NCBI RefSeq assembly: GCF_000316575.1
Contig: NC_019682.1
Coordinates: 744,001-808,000, forward strand
Direction: 5' to 3'
DNA length: 64,000 nt
DNA from: Calothrix sp. PCC 7507
GTDB taxonomy: Bacteria > Cyanobacteriota > Cyanobacteriia > Cyanobacteriales > Nostocaceae
The position numbers were made by a program, and so were the translations under genes. The notes beneath the pieces were generated by a model. That model did no database searches and was not told where the DNA came from. It was given only the letters and a program-made list of their open reading frames with translations. Each line of letters opens with the position of its first letter. The stretch's first letter is position 1. Positions 35,941 through 45,243 of the stretch are shown here, piece after piece.

Positions 35941-36834
35941 ATGAAAATTAAGAAGCTGCAAATTTCAGTATCTATGATGTTCAATTTGCTACTTTTGGTA
36001 ATGATGGTTGCAGCGATCGCCTACTGTGGATTTTGTTTACTGCTATTTGTTCAGCAACCTCGTTTTATTTTCTTCCCTACTAGTGAGATCAAAAAAACAC
36101 CCAAATTGTTTAATCTTCCATACGAAGAGGTTTGGATACCAGTAAAACTGCGATCAGGTAAAGTGGAGCGTATTCACGGCTGGTGGATCAAAGGCAAACA
36201 AGGCAATTCCCAAGTATTGTTATATTTACATGGAAATGGTCTGAATATTGGTGCAAACGTTGCCCACGCCAGTCGGTTTTACAAATTAGGCTTTTCAGTC
36301 TTGCTGATTGATTATCGGGGTTACGGCTTGAGTGAAGGCGCTTTCCCCAATGAAATGCAGGTTTATCAGGATGCAACCACAGCTTGGAATTACTTAGTAC
36401 AACAGCGACAGGTTCCACCCAGCCACATTTTCATTTATGGACATTCTCTAGGTGGTGCGATCGCGATCGATTTAGCCGTCAAACACCCAGACTCCGCCGG
36501 CTTAATTGTCGAAAGTTCTTTTACTTCCATCCGAGATATTGTGACATATAGGAACTCATTCCGGATATTCCCCGTCGATTTGATTCTGACACAACGGTTT
36601 GAATCTATTAAAAAATTACCAAATTTGAAAATGCCAGTTTTATTTATTCATGGCATTGCCGATTCTACAATACCTTATTTCATGAGCCAAAAGCTTTATG
36701 CTGCTGCGCCTGAACCTAAAAAACTGATTTTGGTTCCAGGTGCAGAACATAATGACTCAGCAGACATAGCTGGTGAGAAATATCTGCAATGGGTAGATAC
36801 TTTTACTCAACAAGTACATGCTCGCAAGTATTGA
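35941..36834 (+). CDS. Alpha/beta hydrolase, membrane anchored
   Basis: 297 residues. One N-terminal membrane helix (about 13-37), then an alpha/beta hydrolase of the BEM46/YfhR type: LLYLHGNGLNIG (oxyanion region), LLIDYRGYGLSEG, nucleophile Ser169 in IYGHSLGGAIA, Asp in HGIADSTIP and His in GAEHNDSAD. Probably an esterase acting at the periplasmic face; substrate unknown. Followed by GGCAATA short repeats (36839-36866). Confidence 0.88.
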   Translation: MKIKKLQISVSMMFNLLLLVMMVAAIAYCGFCLLLFVQQPRFIFFPTSEIKKTPKLFNLPYEEVWIPVKLRSGKVERIHGWWIKGKQGNSQVLLYLHGNGLNIGANVAHASRFYKLGFSVLLIDYRGYGLSEGAFPNEMQVYQDATTAWNYLVQQRQVPPSHIFIYGHSLGGAIAIDLAVKHPDSAGLIVESSFTSIRDIVTYRNSFRIFPVDLILTQRFESIKKLPNLKMPVLFIHGIADSTIPYFMSQKLYAAAPEPKKLILVPGAEHNDSADIAGEKYLQWVDTFTQQVHARKY

Positions 36835-37061
36835 AGAAGGCAATAGGCAATAGGCAATAGGCAATGGGGAATGGGATAATTCTTCTCTAATACCCAGTCA
36901 ACAGTCATCAAAATGAAAAGATGAAGACAGCAACAATTTTTACACTTTTTTTTAAGACGGTAGAAAAATGATACCAAAGAATCCGGTTATGCCAAAAACC
37001 AGCGGAAGAAATGATACAGGTAAAATAACTTTTTGTTCAAGTACGAGAAGAGAATAGAACT

Positions 37062-38153
37062 ATGACTACAACGCCCATGTACTTGTTAAAAACTCCTGGA
37101 AATCATACTATTGAAATTTCTCAAGACCAATTGCGATCGCTACTCGGTGAAATTGAGGCAGAATTGCATCGCAGTAAAGTTTATCGCCGTGTTTTAGCTA
37201 CCTTGCAAAAGATGCTGGGTTCCTCAGCAGAACAAGCCAAAATTTTGGTTAAAGCTGTCAGCAGAGAAGCTATAGGTTTGGCATTTCAACAATTCTCCCA
37301 ACAGCACGAGCAAGTTGCAGCGGTGAGTCAACAAATAGGTGTTGCTAGCGTTGCTCCTAAAGTAGCACAAGAGACTAATGAATTATCACAGTGCTTAACA
37401 AGCGTTAAATTACAATCTAAAAAAACAAATATAAATACTAGCGAAGATAGCTTACCTTCAGAAAATAAGGTAGTAGCAAATAAGGCACAAAATCCGGTAA
37501 TCAGCCCCGAACAGAAATCTCCAGAAGCGAGACGGATGAGGTGGCTGAACGTCCATAAAAAATCTTCTCATACTAAATTAACTGAGCAAATCACAGTAGA
37601 ACAGCACTTAGAAATTATTCGCCAAATTGGCCAGCAACTAAAAAAGGCTCGTGAGTCTAAAGGGATGTCTCTTAGCCAACTGAAAACTTACACTCACATA
37701 CCAATCCATCACATGGAGGCATTAGAAAATGGCAACTTAGAGTTGTTACCAGAAGATGTCTTTGTTCGTGGCTTTATCCGGATTATGGGGAATACATTAG
37801 GACTCAATGGCACAGCTTTAGCTGCTTCTTTACCCGCATCTGATACCGTCAAATCAGTTTTACCCTCTTGGTGTAAGTCAAAAAATACTCCTACAGGGAT
37901 AGGATGGGATATCCGTCCTGTGCATCTGTATCTGGGTTATGCAACCCTTGTAGCTGGAGCCGTGGGAGGATTATCCTTCATGTCTCAGCAAGCCAATTCT
38001 GACCAAACACATCGTTCAGATGCAGAGATACAGCCTGCTTCATCCCGATCTCAGTCAGCCCAGAAGACGGAAACAACGGTTAAACCAGGACTAAAATCTA
38101 GTAACGCTGGTATTGTTGTCGGCTCAGATATTTCCCCACCAGAAGCATTTTAG
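37062..38153 (+). CDS. RodZ-like helix-turn-helix membrane protein
   Basis: 363 residues. A Cro-type helix-turn-helix of the RodZ kind (about 185-262: IIRQIGQQLKKARESKGMSL, then GNLELLPEDVFVRGFIRIMG) precedes one membrane helix (about 287-306). In rods RodZ links MreB to the cell-wall machine; here a 180-residue N-terminal extension with helical segments (SQDQLRSLLGEIEAELHRSK) is added and the C-terminal domain is short and disordered-looking. The extension resembles part of cyanobacterial DNA-binding/coiled-coil proteins. Function by similarity only. Confidence 0.8.
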   Translation: MTTTPMYLLKTPGNHTIEISQDQLRSLLGEIEAELHRSKVYRRVLATLQKMLGSSAEQAKILVKAVSREAIGLAFQQFSQQHEQVAAVSQQIGVASVAPKVAQETNELSQCLTSVKLQSKKTNINTSEDSLPSENKVVANKAQNPVISPEQKSPEARRMRWLNVHKKSSHTKLTEQITVEQHLEIIRQIGQQLKKARESKGMSLSQLKTYTHIPIHHMEALENGNLELLPEDVFVRGFIRIMGNTLGLNGTALAASLPASDTVKSVLPSWCKSKNTPTGIGWDIRPVHLYLGYATLVAGAVGGLSFMSQQANSDQTHRSDAEIQPASSRSQSAQKTETTVKPGLKSSNAGIVVGSDISPPEAF

Positions 38154-38165
38154 GCAATAGGCAAT

Positions 38166-38194
38166 AGGCAATAGATGATAATTCTCTATTGCCT
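38166..38194. terminator. Hairpin built from GGCAATA repeats between convergent genes
   Basis: AGGCAATAGA (38166-38175) pairs with TCTATTGCCT (38185-38194). It lies between the stop codons of two convergent genes, partly made from a short GGCAATA repeat array, and could act as a bidirectional terminator. No long T run. Confidence 0.4.
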
Positions 38195-38202
38195 GCGGAA
38201 TG

Positions 38203-39015
38203 TTAAAATACCCGATGTTGCAGGGAGGGCATTTGACGGCGGACTTGTTCTAGACGAGAGGGTTTGATTTCTGCGATCGCAATTCCTGGTTGTTCGCCAG
38301 CATCGGCGAGAATTACCCCCCAAGGGTCGATAATCATGGCGTGTCCGTGGGTTTGGCGACGGGCATAATTATTACCAGTTTGGGCGGCCGCAATCACATA
38401 ACAGGTATTTTCAATAGCTCTTGCTTGTAGTAATATTTGCCAGTGGTCTTTGCCAGTGAAGGCAGTAAAGGCAGCTGGAACAAACAAAACATCAGCTAGC
38501 TTATCTGATAGATGTCGGTAAAGTTCTGGGAAACGGACATCATAGCAAATAGAAAGTCCCAGATTACCGAATTTTTCTGAGAAATATACGGGAGGTAGTT
38601 GCTGTCCAGCCATCACCGTGCTGGATTCTCGATAGGTGTTACCATCAGGAACATTCACATCAAATAGATGTACTTTTTGGTAGCGAGCAATTTCCTGACC
38701 GTTGGGGTCAATTAGTATAGTTGTATTATAAGCTTTGCCTGTGTCGCCAACAGGGACTGGAAAGCTGCCGCCCAAGATAGTAACTTGAAAGCGTTGAGCC
38801 ATTTTTTTGAGAAATATTTCACTTTCGCGGGCGATCGCATCTCCTTGGGCAAGTTTGTCTTCTTCCTCTCCCATAAAGGAAAAATTTTCTGGCAAACTCA
38901 CCAACTCAGCACCTCGACGCACGGCGAGATCAATTAATTCTTCTGCCTGTGCCAAGTTTTTGTGTAGATCTGGCACACTTGTCAATTGAATAGCGGCGGC
39001 TAAATACGACTTCAT
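38203..39015 (-). CDS. Carbon-nitrogen hydrolase (nitrilase superfamily)
   Basis: 270 residues. Catalytic Glu in SLPENFSFMG, Lys in RYQKVHLFDV and Cys in LGLSICYDVRFPELYR are in place. Closest in pattern to the Nit1/Nit2 omega-amidase and deaminated-glutathione amidase branch (WQILLQARAIENTCYVIAAA, THGHAMIIDPWG). Likely cleans up damaged glutathione or alpha-ketoglutaramate in the cytoplasm; exact substrate not proven. Confidence 0.9.
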   Translation of the reverse strand: MKSYLAAAIQLTSVPDLHKNLAQAEELIDLAVRRGAELVSLPENFSFMGEEEDKLAQGDAIARESEIFLKKMAQRFQVTILGGSFPVPVGDTGKAYNTTILIDPNGQEIARYQKVHLFDVNVPDGNTYRESSTVMAGQQLPPVYFSEKFGNLGLSICYDVRFPELYRHLSDKLADVLFVPAAFTAFTGKDHWQILLQARAIENTCYVIAAAQTGNNYARRQTHGHAMIIDPWGVILADAGEQPGIAIAEIKPSRLEQVRRQMPSLQHRVF

Positions 39016-39359
39016 AGATTCAAGAACAAACAGTGGATGTGTGCGGGGTAGATTCTCAATATATCGTTACTTAAACAGATCTGGAGCTTAATTAGAATTG
39101 TTGAATAGTAACGAACTATTGCCAACTTGTCTGCCCTATTGTCCATATTTCCTGACAATGACGGGAACCTCAGTTAAACCTGCCATCAATACCGCTCTGT
39201 AGCGTCGTTCCCTCGTTGCCAATTCATCACCGCCTGAGAGTCGAAGAGGGTTTGAGAGACTGGATATACTTTGAGAGAGGGTCAAAATTAAAGTAGTTGC
39301 AGCAAGGGATAGAAAATACTCATATGATTTATTTATCAAATGTGTAAAGGTCAGAGACA
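39016..39359. other. Non-coding stretch, no supported gene
   Basis: A minus-strand frame (39136-39360) has a hydrophobic segment but no family, poor start context and overlaps the next rightward frame. Otherwise AT-rich sequence with no repeat I can identify. Confidence 0.35.
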
Positions 39360-39710
39360 ATGCAAGTTCTAAAAAGAGCCATCAAACCAGAAACCTACAT
39401 ATCATTCCTCCATATCTACTCAACTACTTGGGGGACTGCTGGTGATATCTGCTTAATCCGTGAATCTGTAGCTAATTCCAGCGCCTCGAAGTTTGTAGGT
39501 CACAAACTCCAATTAGCACTGCCAAAAGGGTTGGAGCGCGATCGATTAGCGGGCTTTCCGGTGATCAAAGTTGCAGGTCATGTCGGCGACGGACACCCTA
39601 AAGATAAACAGTCCGAATGGGAGGCTTATGTAGGTGTAGATAGAGAAATAGTGATTGCAGCGATGAAACCTTGGGGCTTCAATTTAATTGAGTCTGATGT
39701 GGCGATCTGA
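39360..39710 (+). CDS. Hypothetical protein (116 aa)
   Basis: The C-terminal half (LERDRLAGFPVIKVAGHVGD, then AYVGVDREIVIAAMKPWGF) reads like a folded domain, while the first 50 residues are less convincing. No family recognised. A clear rightward terminator lies 165 bases downstream, which supports rightward transcription. Could be a genuine orphan or the remains of a larger gene. Confidence 0.4.
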   Translation: MQVLKRAIKPETYISFLHIYSTTWGTAGDICLIRESVANSSASKFVGHKLQLALPKGLERDRLAGFPVIKVAGHVGDGHPKDKQSEWEAYVGVDREIVIAAMKPWGFNLIESDVAI

Positions 39711-39875
39711 TAAAAGTCCCCACCGCTACCCCAGATAACCAATCAGGCATTGTACTGAAATCTTGTCAACACAATGATCAAATATTCCCAGATATCTGAT
39801 CAAGGTGCGATCGCACTGAGAGTGCTGAATATAAATTACTTCTATAAATAGCCTGGGGAATATACCTCACTAAAG

Positions 39876-39900
39876 CCCAGTCACAACGACTGGGTTTTTT
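39876..39900 (+). terminator. Intrinsic terminator
   Basis: CCCAGTC-acaac-GACTGGG (39876-39894) is a perfect 7-bp stem followed by six T. Classic rightward terminator; the nearest rightward gene upstream is the 116-aa hypothetical. Confidence 0.75.
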
Positions 39901-40027
39901 GACCCAGCGACTCGTAGTAGTATCAAGTTCTAACCACTTGTCCATCTGATCTATTATTTGAGAACACAAAATTCATCTACATGGGTTTTGTCAGAAAATA
40001 TCGGCGGACGTTAAGGAGGTAAATATC

Positions 40028-40219
40028 ATGCAAAAAGAATATATGGAGATTTTAGAAGCATTAATTGATAAATTGACATTATCCGCAATCTTAGAAATGT
40101 TAGAGCGAATATGTCACAAAAAAGCGGAAAATCTGAGAACTCATTGGCAAGATGAAACCTCAGCAAAGCTTTGGGAGAAAGCTGCTAGACAGATAGAACA
40201 GATAAATGTTGATGTTTAA
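40028..40219 (+). CDS. Small hypothetical protein (63 aa)
   Basis: AAGGAGGTAAATATC directly precedes ATG 40028, one of the best ribosome-binding sites in the window. The protein is all helical and highly charged (DKLTLSAILEMLERICHKKA, then QDETSAKLWEKAARQIEQIN), no membrane span. No family I can name. Starts about 125 bases after a terminator, so it is its own unit. Confidence 0.6.
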   Translation: MQKEYMEILEALIDKLTLSAILEMLERICHKKAENLRTHWQDETSAKLWEKAARQIEQINVDV

Positions 40220-40296
40220 GTGAACGATCACGCCTCGTAAATAAAAGAGATTGGGTACTCGGAAGATTCATTATGTGCCTATTTCTTACCCAGTTC

Positions 40297-40602
40297 TCAG
40301 TCTCCTTTGTAAGTTGTAGCTGAATACCTAAGCGCTCCAGTTCGGAGATTTAATCTGCGTACTCCCGGTAAATCTGCCAGCTTCACGATAACTGCCTTCT
40401 GCCAATTGTAGAATGGCGATCGCTGCTTGTTTCCTTGCTGAGATCGAGAATGAGCCGACATGGTTTGAAAAAGCGATCGCACTTGTCTGTGATGATTACA
40501 ATTTGAATCAGCAGGCAATTCTAACTTCTGGAAGCCTTGTGGCTGAAGGGTGGTTAGATATCTCTCCAATTCGGTTGGTGACATTTGTCGGTTGCAGTTC
40601 AT
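40297..40602 (-). CDS. Possible small basic hypothetical protein (101 aa)
   Basis: Basic, Gln-rich frame ending LADLPGVRRLNLRTGALRYS. No family and no clear ribosome-binding site; two GCGATCGC sites fall inside. The overlapping plus-strand frame (40413-40604) is an alternative reading. Listed because the C-terminal part looks protein-like; low certainty. Confidence 0.3.
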   Translation of the reverse strand: MNCNRQMSPTELERYLTTLQPQGFQKLELPADSNCNHHRQVRSLFQTMSAHSRSQQGNKQRSPFYNWQKAVIVKLADLPGVRRLNLRTGALRYSATTYKGD

Positions 40603-40793
40603 AATTGGGGCGATCGCCCAATTGAAAACTTTACCTGCTGACCGAAGAGGCTCTTGTGCAGGGAGCAGGGGGGAGTTTTGGAATTCCCCTTCAAATTGGG
40701 CTACTTAACGTCAGTTCACAGGAAGGATGGATACGATTATGCCTATACCTGTACAAGATAACTAGAAATTTACAGATGTGTCCAGCAATTAAG

Positions 40794-41831
40794 TTACAGT
40801 TTCAAGCCCGCCATTTCCACTTGTTCAACAGCATCCAGTTCATCCAGAATGCGCCAAAGTTCCTGTAACATCGGTTCTAACCCCGTACGAGTCACCGCTG
40901 AAATTATAAAAACAGGAGCGAGAGAGAGATGATTAAGTTGGGTGGACAGTGCTTCTAAATCCACAGTTTCCCGATCAACTGCATCAATTTTGTTCAGCGC
41001 CAAAATTTGCGGACGCTGTGCTAAACCCCTTCCATATGCTTGCAATTCTTGTTTAATTGTGTTGAAGTCACCCACCACATCTTCACTAGTGGCATCAATT
41101 AAATGCAAAAGTACCCGCGTGCGCTCAATGTGGCGCAAGAAATCGTGTCCTAACCCCGCCCCGTGGGATGCACCTTCAATTAGTCCAGGAATATCAGCAA
41201 AAACCGTGCCATCTCCAGAGGGTTTGCGGACTACACCTAAATTTGGGATTAAAGTAGTGAAAGGGTAATCAGCGATTTTAGGACGTGCTGCTGACAAAGA
41301 TGAAATTAAGGTGGATTTCCCAGCATTTGGTAATCCAATAATTCCCACTTCCGCCAAGAGTTTTAACTCTAAACGCAGCACCTTCATTTCCCCTGGTAGT
41401 CCGGGGAGGGAATATTCTGGGGCGCGGTTGCGGTTACTTAAGAAATGTTGATTTCCCAATCCACCTTTACCACCTTCAGCAACCCGAAAAACTTGTCCAG
41501 GCTCAATTAAATCGCCGAGTACAGCACCTGTACTGGCATCATAGATAGTGGTACCACAAGGGACTTCGACAATCAAGTCTTTTCCGGCGGCACCAGTACA
41601 ATTATTTGGCCCACCACGAGTGCCATTTTGTGCTTTAAAAAGATGATTGTATCTAAAATCTAATAGGGTTTGGAGATTTTCCACCGCTACAAAAATTACC
41701 GAACCACCGCGCCCACCATTACCACCAGAAGGGCCACCAGCTGGTACATACTTCTCACGCCGGAAGGCGACAATACCATCGCCACCTTTGCCAGCTTCAA
41801 CTTCAATTACTGCTTGATCGATAAATTGCAT
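40794..41831 (-). CDS. obgE: GTPase ObgE/CgtA
   Basis: 345 residues. The Gly-rich Obg domain (1-158, [19 protein letters not shown]) is followed by the G domain: P loop GLPNAGKS (166-173), switch [11 protein letters not shown] and [13 protein letters not shown] specificity and SAVTRTG. Obg acts in 50S ribosome maturation and stringent signalling. The variable C-terminal domain is very short, as in other cyanobacteria. Preceded by the TCATTAGT-type short repeats. Confidence 0.96.
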   Translation of the reverse strand: MQFIDQAVIEVEAGKGGDGIVAFRREKYVPAGGPSGGNGGRGGSVIFVAVENLQTLLDFRYNHLFKAQNGTRGGPNNCTGAAGKDLIVEVPCGTTIYDASTGAVLGDLIEPGQVFRVAEGGKGGLGNQHFLSNRNRAPEYSLPGLPGEMKVLRLELKLLAEVGIIGLPNAGKSTLISSLSAARPKIADYPFTTLIPNLGVVRKPSGDGTVFADIPGLIEGASHGAGLGHDFLRHIERTRVLLHLIDATSEDVVGDFNTIKQELQAYGRGLAQRPQILALNKIDAVDRETVDLEALSTQLNHLSLAPVFIISAVTRTGLEPMLQELWRILDELDAVEQVEMAGLKL

Positions 41832-41914
41832 ATTTTGTCCTTTGTCATTAGTCGTTGGTCATTTGTCAAAAGTCTTTTGCTGATGACAAACGACTAATGA
41901 CTAATGACTACTAA

Positions 41915-42580
41915 CTAAATATATGCTGAAACATCTTCCCCACAATCATCTGCCAGAAAGGAGAGGGCACGAAAACGCAAGCCTACCATTTGTTCATAGA
42001 GGGGATTAATCTTACATAATGGTGGAATGTGAACAATTTTGCGTTTAAAGAGGGTGACATCTCGCTCAAAGGGGCATTGAGAAGGAATCATTTTACACAA
42101 AAAGCGAGCAAGTCTGGGGTCTTGAATGTCTAATCCATCCAACCAGTCGCGTAATGGGCTGAGAGTGTCTGCTGGAGGTGCTTTGGGTGTAGTTAACACC
42201 GCTAGCTGCTCTTTATGTTCTAATGTCTGGCGTAGAGCAATTAGTATGTCCTTTGGCTGGTCTAAGGCTTGGCACAATTGATGTAAAACTTGATCTTCGC
42301 TAGGTGAATATGTACCATCGGCGATCGCTACCATCACTGCTGTGCGTAAAAAATTCTCTGCTGCTGTCGTACCTTTACCTAAAATTGTCGCTAATTCTTC
42401 AGGAGCAATTACCTCTAGTGATTCTAAGTTAATCCCCGGCGCTAATTCATCCTGAGTAATGCTAGCAATCAATTGTTGTTCTTGACTATCAAAGTTACCA
42501 TCTGCCCAAGCAATAGTCAGAAGTCCACGCAGCCAAGCAGAAATTTGTTCGCTGCTGTAGGGAGATTGAATGACACTTTT
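41915..42580 (-). CDS. TerB-like / Mo-dependent nitrogenase C-terminal domain protein
   Basis: About 221 residues (ATG 42580 or 42598). The N-terminal half is a TerB-like helical domain (LRGLLTIAWADGNFDSQEQQ, AVMVAIADGTYSPSEDQVLH). The C-terminal half (about 145-225, PLRDWLDGLDIQDPRLARFL, then CPFERDVTLFKRKIVHIPPL) is the Mo-nitro_C domain seen in cyanobacteria and originally annotated from nitrogenase-associated proteins. Despite the name, no nif genes are here. Function unknown; Cys and His residues may bind metal. Confidence 0.85.
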   Translation of the reverse strand, partial: KSVIQSPYSSEQISAWLRGLLTIAWADGNFDSQEQQLIASITQDELAPGINLESLEVIAPEELATILGKGTTAAENFLRTAVMVAIADGTYSPSEDQVLHQLCQALDQPKDILIALRQTLEHKEQLAVLTTPKAPPADTLSPLRDWLDGLDIQDPRLARFLCKMIPSQCPFERDVTLFKRKIVHIPPLCKINPLYEQMVGLRFRALSFLADDCGEDVSAYI

Positions 42581-42719
42581 CATAAGTTTATGCCTCAAGC
42601 TGTCCTCATTCCATAAAGTCCATACTAAGCTACCTCTAAGGTGGATAAACTGTTACACAGTTGACTTAAAGGCTCTGAAAATTTGTTCTTTATGAAAAAA
42701 ACAGATAAAACTTAACAAA

Positions 42720-42820
42720 CTGCGGAGCGGGAAAAGGGAATTAAACTCAACGAGATGGTCACCAATCCCGTTGGTCTTCAAAACCGTGCGTAACAGTTTC
42801 CCGTTACACGGCTCCTCAAT
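42720..42820 (-). ncRNA. Group II intron 3'-end fragment (domains V-VI)
   Basis: Read on the minus strand, 42814-42779 is a textbook domain V: GAGCCGTGTAACGG, GAAA tetraloop, then CTGTTACGCACGGTTTTG. It contains the catalytic AGC triad and a GAAA loop, and the two arms pair. The following 50 bases (ACCAACGGGATTGGTGACC and onward) can fold as domain VI. No intron-encoded reverse transcriptase or domains I-IV are present upstream, so this is a remnant. It abuts the transposase fragment on the other strand. Confidence 0.75.
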
Positions 42821-42860
42821 GATGCGATGCTTGTCATGCATACCTGCAGTTAGATGGCTT

Positions 42861-43016
42861 GGGGAAATAGTTGGTTATTTTGACGACAGAAATACGAGTG
42901 GTACTGTAGAAGGAATTAATAATAAACTCAAGTTAATTAAAAGGCTTAGATATGGCTTTCGTAACTTTAGTAATTTTAGATTACGCAGTTTATTAAACTG
43001 GCATTTTACTATTAAT
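42861..43016 (+). pseudogene. ISL3-family transposase remnant (C-terminal end)
   Basis: About 50 residues, DRNTSGTVEGINNKLKLIKR and RNFSNFRLRSLLNWHF, are the C-terminal end of ISL3-type DDE transposases (last catalytic Glu in VEGINNK). Everything upstream has been replaced by the group II intron scrap. The fragment ends a few bases before the DUF711 gene. Non-functional. Confidence 0.75.
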
Positions 43017-43057
43017 TCTCCATGAAAGTAACCGAAGAGCCAAAATCTTTTTTAACC

Positions 43058-44218
43058 ATGAAAATTAGAACCATCACAACAGGAATTTCTCTACAGTCTC
43101 CAGCAGATGTAGAAAAAATTAGACAAGCGGCTGAATTTAATCAGCAAGCGAAGGAAGTCTTTGAACACCAAGGTTATGAAGTGCAAACAAAGAGAATATC
43201 TACTAACTCTTGGGAAGAATATTTAGCTGGATTGTCAAATAGAGAAATTATCAATCAAATTCAAAATATAGAACGAATTTGTCAAAGCCTAGATGTCAGC
43301 TTCTTTAACATTGGTTATGCCAATCAACCAGCAAGCATCGCCTTAATTCCAGATATTAATCAACATACCTCGCTGATTTTCTGTTCCAGCAAAATTGGAG
43401 ATATAAAAACTGGTATCAACTTTGAAAACATTCAGGAATCTGCAAAACTTATTCAACGTATTTCTCAAGAAACTGAAAATGGTTATGGGAACTTTCGCTT
43501 TTGTGCATGGGCAAACTGTCCACCAACTATCCCATTTTTCCCTACCTCATACCATGAAGGTAACACAGCCTTTGCTATCGGTTTAGAGTGCTGTGATTTA
43601 GTAATGCAAGCCTTCTCTCAAACTGAAAATATCCAAACAGCAGAAAAAATACTGCAAGAAATCTTAGAAATTGAATTAAATAAAACAGCAGCGATTGCCC
43701 AAAAAATATCTAAAAATTTTGCTATTGCATATCATGGAATTGATACCTCACTTGCACCATCATTAGACAAAAATTATAGCATTGCTTTTGCTTATGAAAA
43801 ACTCTTAAATGGTAAATTTGGACAGCCGGGAACCTTAGCAATTTCTGGGATGTTAACCCGTATTTTAAAAAGTCTATCAGTCAAAATCTGTGGTTATTCT
43901 GGCTTAATGCTTCCAGTTTGTGAAGATGTCGGTTTAGCTATGAGAGCAAATGAGCAAACCTATGATATTACTAATTTATTGTTGTATTCAGCAGTGTGTG
44001 GCTGTGGACTTGATACAGTACCAATTCCAGGTAATATCACAGTCGAGAAAATTGCAGCAATATTAACTGATCTGGCAACTTTAGCCATCAAGTTAGATAA
44101 ACCATTATCAGCCAGATTATTTCCCATACCAGGTAAAAAAGCCGGGGAAATGACTAACTTCAATTCCCCCTATCTTGTGGATTGTCAAATATTTGCAGTA
44201 GATTATACTAATTCATAA
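43058..44218 (+). CDS. DUF711 family protein
   Basis: About 386 residues from ATG 43058 (MKIRTITTGISLQ, the usual start); an upstream ATG at 43022 adds 12 residues bordering the transposase remnant. Matches DUF711 (UPF0210 relatives): NIGYANQPASIALIPDI, NCPPTIPFFPTSYHEGNTAF, GLECCDLVMQAF and AVCGCGLDTVPIPGN. The fold is related to glycyl-radical/formate lyase-like barrels; role unknown, though some relatives bind metal. Codon use is more AT-rich than nearby housekeeping genes. Confidence 0.85.
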   Translation: MKIRTITTGISLQSPADVEKIRQAAEFNQQAKEVFEHQGYEVQTKRISTNSWEEYLAGLSNREIINQIQNIERICQSLDVSFFNIGYANQPASIALIPDINQHTSLIFCSSKIGDIKTGINFENIQESAKLIQRISQETENGYGNFRFCAWANCPPTIPFFPTSYHEGNTAFAIGLECCDLVMQAFSQTENIQTAEKILQEILEIELNKTAAIAQKISKNFAIAYHGIDTSLAPSLDKNYSIAFAYEKLLNGKFGQPGTLAISGMLTRILKSLSVKICGYSGLMLPVCEDVGLAMRANEQTYDITNLLLYSAVCGCGLDTVPIPGNITVEKIAAILTDLATLAIKLDKPLSARLFPIPGKKAGEMTNFNSPYLVDCQIFAVDYTNS

Positions 44219-44394
44219 TTCGTAGTGGCGCGACAAGAATAAAATGATGGATTTGACTAATCACCGATTCCCAATTACAAAAAATACACCCGTCTTAAGT
44301 TAAGTAAGTTGGCGGGACTAAACCAAATTATGTTACGAAATATAAAAAGGCTGGAAACCCTTGCCAATTAGCTTTAATTGCGCCGATCTACTTA

Positions 44395-44979
44395 CTAACT
44401 TTGTTCCTGTGCAACTTGTCCTATTTGTGCTGTGAGCTTTTCCTTATCTTGCCTGCGTTTTTTCGCATACAGTTGAATACTTACCGCCATTAAAATCACA
44501 GTCCCAAAAATTATCCAGACGGTGATATCTGTGGGGAGATTGTTCTTAAACACAGCCAGTAATACAATCACTAATAACATGACTGTAGGTGCTTCATTTA
44601 AAGCCCGTAATTGCTGTCCACTCCAACGACATTCGTCTGCTGCTAACTTTTTCATGAGACGAGAACAGTAATAATGGTAGCCAATTAACAAGGCTACAAA
44701 TAGCAGTTTGATATGTAACCAACCCTCTTTTAAAACTTCTGGTTCAGTACTTAATAAACCGATAGCCATTGCTACTGTCACCAACATTCCTGGGGTGGTG
44801 ATGATGTTGTAGAGGCGTTTTTCCATAATCTGATACTGGTTCTTCAGTATCGTGCGTGCTGGTTCCGGTTCTTGGTTAGCTTCAGCGTGATAGATAAAAA
44901 GACGTACTAGGTAGAATAAGCCAGCAAACCAAACGACAAAGCCGATAATATGAAATGCTTTAAACCACGAATAAGCCAT
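44395..44979 (-). CDS. hemJ: Protoporphyrinogen IX oxidase HemJ
   Basis: 194 residues with four or five membrane helices. Begins WFKAFHIIGFVVWFAGLFYL with the conserved His, and has ARTILKNQYQIMEKRLYNII and GWLHIKLLFVALLIGYHYYC, as in Synechocystis HemJ (slr1790 type). Oxidises protoporphyrinogen IX in heme and chlorophyll synthesis; uses heme b itself. Membrane enzyme. Often mis-annotated as CopD or TIGR00701 protein. Confidence 0.92.
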   Translation of the reverse strand: MAYSWFKAFHIIGFVVWFAGLFYLVRLFIYHAEANQEPEPARTILKNQYQIMEKRLYNIITTPGMLVTVAMAIGLLSTEPEVLKEGWLHIKLLFVALLIGYHYYCSRLMKKLAADECRWSGQQLRALNEAPTVMLLVIVLLAVFKNNLPTDITVWIIFGTVILMAVSIQLYAKKRRQDKEKLTAQIGQVAQEQS

Positions 44980-45243
44980 GAATCGTAACCTGCCTTTCTC
45001 AACTTGTTGTAGAGTAGCTATTGCCTAAATGTCTGCAAGTACCCTTACTATCAGGTTACGGCAAAACTTCATGCGGCAATTAATTGTCAGACTAGAGATA
45101 GATTAAGAAGTGTAACGCATCCTACGGACAAATCAGGGGGCTTTTAGCTGAGAAACAGAAATAGCGGCTTGGTTGTGGTGTGGGTTCTGAAACTTACTCC
45201 CTGAATTTCTAAATTCGGCACTTTTGCAGAGGATGACTCATCC

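Noticed and set aside
39136-39360. 74-aa minus-strand frame with a hydrophobic segment
   Set aside because: No family, weak start, overlaps the start of the next frame; insufficient support.
40413-40604. 63-aa plus-strand frame opposite 40297-40602
   Set aside because: Overlaps another weak frame and two HIP1 sites; no ribosome-binding site.
41915-42580. Nitrogenase gene
   Set aside because: Only the Mo-nitro_C domain, which is not a nitrogenase subunit; no nifHDK sequence is present.
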